Positions 6,883 through 11,160 of a stretch of DNA of 11,160 nucleotides are shown in pieces. The number at the start of each line of letters is the position of its first letter. Position 1 is the stretch's first letter. The DNA lies in contig VAXA01000030.1 of NCBI GenBank assembly GCA_005883365.1, forward strand, positions 1 through 11,160, read 5' to 3'. The stretch comes from Actinomycetota bacterium (lineage in GTDB: Bacteria; Actinomycetota; Thermoleophilia; Gaiellales; Gaiellaceae). A program made the position numbers and the translations under genes. The notes beneath the pieces were generated by a model. That model searched no databases and was not told where the DNA came from. It saw only the letters and a list, made by a program, of their open reading frames with translations.

Positions 6883-6988
6883 CCCACCACCGCCACCGCG
6901 CGTTGACAACTTCTTTACGAATCGGCGGGCCGTGACTAGTATCCGGCTCGCGATTGAGGGAGGGACCGGGGTACCGGCGGGGAGCCGG
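6755..6988 (+). repeat. Tandem duplication, unit 1 (234 bp)
   Basis: Bases 6755-6988 recur directly at 6989-7219 with no base between the units. The only difference I find is three bases (GCC) in the CCACCACCGCCACCGCG tract after the stop, absent from unit 2. The unit spans codons 29-71 of the 70-aa gene, its stop, and the -35/-10 upstream of rpoD. Confidence 0.93.
6914..6942 (+). promoter_or_regulatory. rpoD promoter, distal copy (P1)
   Basis: TTTACG at 6914-6919, 17-bp spacer, TAGTAT at 6937-6942. A perfect TTGACA lies at 6903-6908 but is 28 bp from TAGTAT, too far for a normal pair. This copy is in repeat unit 1. Confidence 0.45.
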
Positions 6989-6990
6989 CC

Positions 6991-7116
6991 GAGTACAGAT
7001 ACGCGTTCACTTGCGAGTCCGGCTGTGGCGACATCGTGTCGCTGTCGCTGGTCGAGTACAAGGCAGCGGGCGGGGCTTGGCTAGACGGTCACAAGCCAGC
7101 CGAACTTTCAGACTGA
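6991..7116 (+). pseudogene. Orphan 3' fragment of the 70-aa gene
   Basis: A copy of codons 30-71 of the gene at 6670-6882, ending at TGA 7114-7116. The frame is closed upstream by TGA at 6955-6957 with no ATG, GTG or TTG in between, so it should not be translated on its own. Confidence 0.7.
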
Positions 7117-7144
7117 CCCACCACCACCGCGCGTTGACAACTTC

Positions 7145-7173
7145 TTTACGAATCGGCGGGCCGTGACTAGTAT
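7145..7173 (+). promoter_or_regulatory. rpoD promoter, proximal copy (P2)
   Basis: Identical to P1: TTTACG 7145-7150, 17-bp spacer, TAGTAT 7168-7173. Transcription from here would give a leader of about 95 nt before GTG 7276. That leader holds GACCGG (7195-7200) with CCGGTC (7216-7221), whose full pairing depends on T7220 and so exists only in this copy. Confidence 0.5.
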
Positions 7174-7261
7174 CCGGCTCGCGATTGAGGGAGGGACCGG
7201 GGTACCGGCGGGGAGCCGGTCGCGGTCGGTTGTAACAGTGCCGTCGTGCAACCACTAGGCC

Positions 7262-7268
7262 GGGAGGT
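7262..7268 (+). promoter_or_regulatory. Shine-Dalgarno of rpoD
   Basis: GGGAGGT lies seven bases before GTG 7276. It favours this start over the in-frame GTG at 7246, which has no such site upstream. Confidence 0.65.
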
Positions 7269-7275
7269 ACGTGAC

Positions 7276-8379
7276 GTGCTCACCGTCGACATCTCGCTTC
7301 CTGACGTCGAGGAGCTCCAGAAGCTCGTCGCCGAAGGGAAGGAGAAAGGCTTTCTCTCCTACGACGAGATCGTCACCGGGCTCGAGGACGTCGAGCTGAC
7401 GAAGGAGCAGGTCGAAGACTTCTATACGTACCTCGTCGAACACGGCGTCGATCTCGTCGCGGGCGAGCAGCACAAGGCGCCGCCCCACGAGCAGCCGCCT
7501 CCCGAGGACGAGAAGGTCGCCGTGGTGCCGAAGCTCGACCTCACCGTCGAGCCGTCGCTCGACTCCCTCCGGCTCTACCTTCGCGAGATCGGCAAGGTGG
7601 CGCTCCTGACGGCCGACCAGGAGGTCACGCTTGCCAAGCGGATCGAGCGCGGCGACATGGGTGCCAAGACGGCGATGATCGAGGCCAACCTCCGCCTCGT
7701 CGTCTCGATCGCGAAGGGCTACCTCGGCCGCGGGCTCTCCTTCCTCGACCTGATCCAGGAGGGGTCGCTCGGGCTGATCCGCGCCGTCGAGAAGTTCGAC
7801 TACCGCAAGGGCTACAAGTTCTCGACCTACGCGACGTGGTGGATCCGCCAGGCGGTCACGCGCGCCATCGCCGACAAGGCGCGCACGATCCGCATCCCTG
7901 TCCACATGGTCGAGAAGCTGAACAAGGTCGTGCACATCGAGCGCCAGCTCGTGCAGCGGCTGGGGCGCGAGCCGAGCCCGGAGGAGATCGCCGAGGAGCT
8001 CGAGATCACGACGGCGGAGGTGCGCGAGATCCTGCGGATGTCGCAGCTACCCGTCTCGCTCGAGAAGCCGATCGGTGAGGAGGAGGACTCCTCCCTCGGC
8101 GACTTCGTCGAGGACGAAGCGGCGGAGTCGCCGTTCGACACTGCGCAGCTCTTGCTGCGGCGCGAGGACGTCGTGAACGCGCTCAACGCACTGCCGAGAC
8201 GCGAGCGCGAGGTGATCGAGCTCCGCTACGGGCTGCTCGGTGGCGAGCCGCGCACGCTCGAGGAGGTCGGGCGCGCCTTCGGCGTGACCCGCGAGCGGAT
8301 CCGGCAGATCGAGAACAACACACTGAAGAAGCTCGAGCACCTGCCGGAGGCGCAGGCGCTCCGGGACGCCGTCTCCTAG
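7276..8379 (+). CDS. rpoD: Primary RNA polymerase sigma factor (RpoD/SigA)
   Basis: 367 residues from GTG 7276 (377 if the unsupported GTG 7246 is used). The N-terminal 60 residues look like region 1.1 ([20 protein letters not shown]), followed by an acidic, Pro-rich linker. Region 1.2 is near 94-125 ([16 protein letters not shown]). Region 2 is near 130-205, with [20 protein letters not shown], the core-binding [16 protein letters not shown], and [19 protein letters not shown] for -10 recognition and melting. Region 3 follows ([11 protein letters not shown] ... [14 protein letters not shown]). Region 4 is at the end, with [18 protein letters not shown] and the helix-turn-helix [20 protein letters not shown] that reads the -35. 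The complete set of regions marks a primary group 1 sigma. It sits after a doubled promoter and is followed at once by hairpins that overlap its stop codon. Confidence 0.97.
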   Translation: MLTVDISLPDVEELQKLVAEGKEKGFLSYDEIVTGLEDVELTKEQVEDFYTYLVEHGVDLVAGEQHKAPPHEQPPPEDEKVAVVPKLDLTVEPSLDSLRLYLREIGKVALLTADQEVTLAKRIERGDMGAKTAMIEANLRLVVSIAKGYLGRGLSFLDLIQEGSLGLIRAVEKFDYRKGYKFSTYATWWIRQAVTRAIADKARTIRIPVHMVEKLNKVVHIERQLVQRLGREPSPEEIAEELEITTAEVREILRMSQLPVSLEKPIGEEEDSSLGDFVEDEAAESPFDTAQLLLRREDVVNALNALPRREREVIELRYGLLGGEPRTLEEVGRAFGVTRERIRQIENNTLKKLEHLPEAQALRDAVS

Positions 8380-8446
8380 CGAGCGAGACCTTCGGTCTCG
8401 ATCGCTGGGTCAAGGAACTCCGCCAACGGGAGACCGCGCTCTCCCG
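8376..8446 (+). repeat. Structured repeat, copy B (two hairpins with conserved linker)
   Basis: Same layout as copy A at 3896-3965: CTAGC (including the rpoD stop), a 7-bp hairpin (CGAGACC 8384-8390 with 8394-8400), linker GCTGGGTC then AAGGAACTCCGC (8404-8423), three bases, and a 7-bp hairpin (CGGGAGA 8427-8433, loop CCGCGC, TCTCCCG 8440-8446). Stem bases differ from copy A but pairing is kept. Confidence 0.6.
8378..8406 (+). terminator. Hairpin at the rpoD stop
   Basis: AGCGA (8378-8382) and CGAGACC (8384-8390) pair with GGTCTCG (8394-8400) and TCGCT (8402-8406), with one G/A mismatch and a TTC loop. It starts within the stop codon. No T-run follows, so it is likely a weak terminator or 3'-end stabiliser. 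Confidence 0.5.
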
Positions 8447-8459
8447 GCGGCGGAGTTCC
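8414..8459. terminator. Long two-tier inverted repeat between convergent genes
   Basis: GGAACTCCGCC (8414-8424) pairs perfectly with 8449-8459, and inside it CGGGAGA pairs with TCTCCCG around a CCGCGC loop. It can form on either strand between rpoD and the convergent zinc-ribbon gene, so a bidirectional terminator is the simplest reading. Confidence 0.5.
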
Positions 8460-8465
8460 GTTACT

Positions 8466-8498
8466 TCGCGACACGGACGCTAGGCGTCCGTGTCGCGA
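8466..8498. terminator. Perfect 15-bp hairpin enclosing the zinc-ribbon stop codon
   Basis: TCGCGACACGGACGC (8466-8480) pairs without mismatch with 8484-8498 around a TAG loop. The minus-strand stop codon (8480-8482) sits at the tip, so the last four codons (DTDA) are also one arm of the hairpin. Confidence 0.6.
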
Positions 8499-8671
8499 GC
8501 CAGAGGCGCGCTGTCCGTCGCGCGCTGGAGCGGGACGAAGAGCTTGCAGTGAGGGCACTTGAAGCCGAGATAGCGCGCAGCCCGTCCGCCTTCGATCGGG
8601 TGGGCGGCAAAGCCCTTGTGGCAGTGGGGGCACTCGACGTCGAAGCTCCTCTCCTGACCGACCCCGCTCAC
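8480..8671 (-). CDS. Small zinc-ribbon protein, unknown function
   Basis: 63 residues from GTG 8671. Two CPHC knuckles (Cys14/Cys17 and Cys39/Cys42) separated by 21 residues form a classic four-Cys zinc ribbon: VECPHCHKGFAAHP ... YLGFKCPHCKLFVPLQRA. The tail is polar with no further motif. No signal or membrane segment, so it is cytosolic. The GTG is chosen because AGGAGGAG lies directly upstream (AGGAGG six bases from GTG). An ATG at 8725 would add 18 residues, but its GGAGG is only two bases away and the added N-terminus is Arg-rich and nondescript. It converges on rpoD. Such ribbons bind nucleic acid or protein partners; I cannot say which. Confidence 0.8.
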   Translation of the reverse strand: MSGVGQERSFDVECPHCHKGFAAHPIEGGRAARYLGFKCPHCKLFVPLQRATDSAPLARDTDA

Positions 8672-8675
8672 GCGA

Positions 8676-8683
8676 CTCCTCCT
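8676..8683 (-). promoter_or_regulatory. Shine-Dalgarno of the zinc-ribbon gene
   Basis: Minus strand AGGAGGAG, with the AGGAGG part six bases from GTG 8671. It decides the start in favour of the 63-residue form. Confidence 0.6.
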
Positions 8684-8735
8684 ACCCGGAGCAACCGCTC
8701 CTAACGCACGGATCGTCCGCTCCATCGCCTCCGGT

Positions 8736-11006
<2,271 letters not shown>

Positions 11007-11016
11007 ACGCCGCGGC

Positions 11017-11160
11017 CTAGGGCAGGAAGTCGACGTAGGACTCGACGGGCTCGCGCTCGCGGGGCGCCGGCTCGCGCGCTGCGGTGCCGAAGTGGAGCAG
11101 GCCGAGGAAGCGCTCGCCCGGCGGGATACCGACCGCTGCACGGCCCTGCGCGGTTCGGAG
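11017..11160 (-). CDS. Nitroreductase-family protein, C-terminal end only
   Basis: 47 residues of the C-terminus enter from the right edge and end at TAG 11017-11019. The segment AVGIPPGERFLGLLHFG, followed by a PxPRER stretch and VESYVDFLP, matches the end of actinobacterial nitroreductase-family (FMN-dependent) proteins, where the (I/L)GLLHxG strand and a pR...v..yv..L tail are typical. The flavin-binding N-terminus is outside the window, so substrate and completeness cannot be judged. It converges on katG with a 10-bp gap. Confidence 0.8.
   Translation of the reverse strand, partial: LRTAQGRAAVGIPPGERFLGLLHFGTAAREPAPREREPVESYVDFLP

Larger units (their letters stand above)
6989..7219 (+). 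repeat. Tandem duplication, unit 2 (231 bp)
   Basis: Second head-to-tail copy of 6755-6988, three bases shorter. Identity ends at 7219 (G) where the next bases differ (TC against CC). It carries an orphan 3' gene fragment and a second copy of the rpoD promoter. Confidence 0.93.

Noticed and set aside
6903..6942. TTGACA (6903-6908) as the -35 partner of TAGTAT
   Set aside because: The spacer would be 28 bp; TTTACG at 17 bp fits better, although TTGACA may still have a role.
6755..7219. CRISPR array or microsatellite
   Set aside because: Only two long abutting units with no spacers; it is a simple tandem duplication.

Overview
The window is very GC-rich, with dense genes on both strands and short gaps. 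The gene set (type II thymidine kinase, Fpg-family glycosylase, asparaginase II, RpoD with a short N-terminus, KatG) and frequent leaderless-looking starts (TANNNT 6-8 nt before ATG/GTG) suggest an actinomycetotal chromosome. A deep lineage such as Thermoleophilia (Gaiellales/Solirubrobacterales) is my best guess, but that is inference and not shown by the sequence.

Left part (1-4562): a secreted subtilisin-family protease with a PA-domain insert runs off the left edge (minus). Upstream of it on the same strand is an archaeal-type (MptA-like) GTP cyclohydrolase. Divergent from that is a very small histidine-kinase-like protein with a degenerate ATPase domain; its -10 box overlaps that of mptA on the opposite strand. 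The kinase converges on thymidine kinase (tdk, minus), and the two stop codons share one CTAG. A 312-bp gap rich in inverted repeats separates tdk from a two-CBS-domain protein (minus).

Middle (4580-7275): an Fpg/Nei DNA glycosylase (minus) is divergent from an asparaginase II gene (plus). The asparaginase keeps its whole active site, but its 3' part has lost a segment and is frameshifted. Next come a low-information stretch, a possible 39-aa ORF and a 70-aa Cys-containing protein. A head-to-tail tandem duplication (6755-6988 and 6989-7219) repeats the end of the 70-aa gene and the presumed rpoD promoter, so rpoD appears to have two nearly identical promoters.

Right part (7276-11160): rpoD (primary sigma factor) is followed by three successive hairpins, the last containing the stop codon of a convergent 63-aa zinc-ribbon gene. 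A full-length katG follows, interrupted by a single TAG exactly where the conserved proximal Trp is expected. The C-terminal end of a nitroreductase-like gene converges on katG and runs off the right edge.

The genes do not form one pathway: this is mostly housekeeping material (nucleotide salvage, pterin synthesis, DNA repair, transcription, peroxide defence). The most notable signals are non-coding or degenerative: a structured repeat present twice with compensatory stem changes, the doubled rpoD promoter, the two gene lesions (asparaginase, katG), and the back-to-back leaderless promoters.
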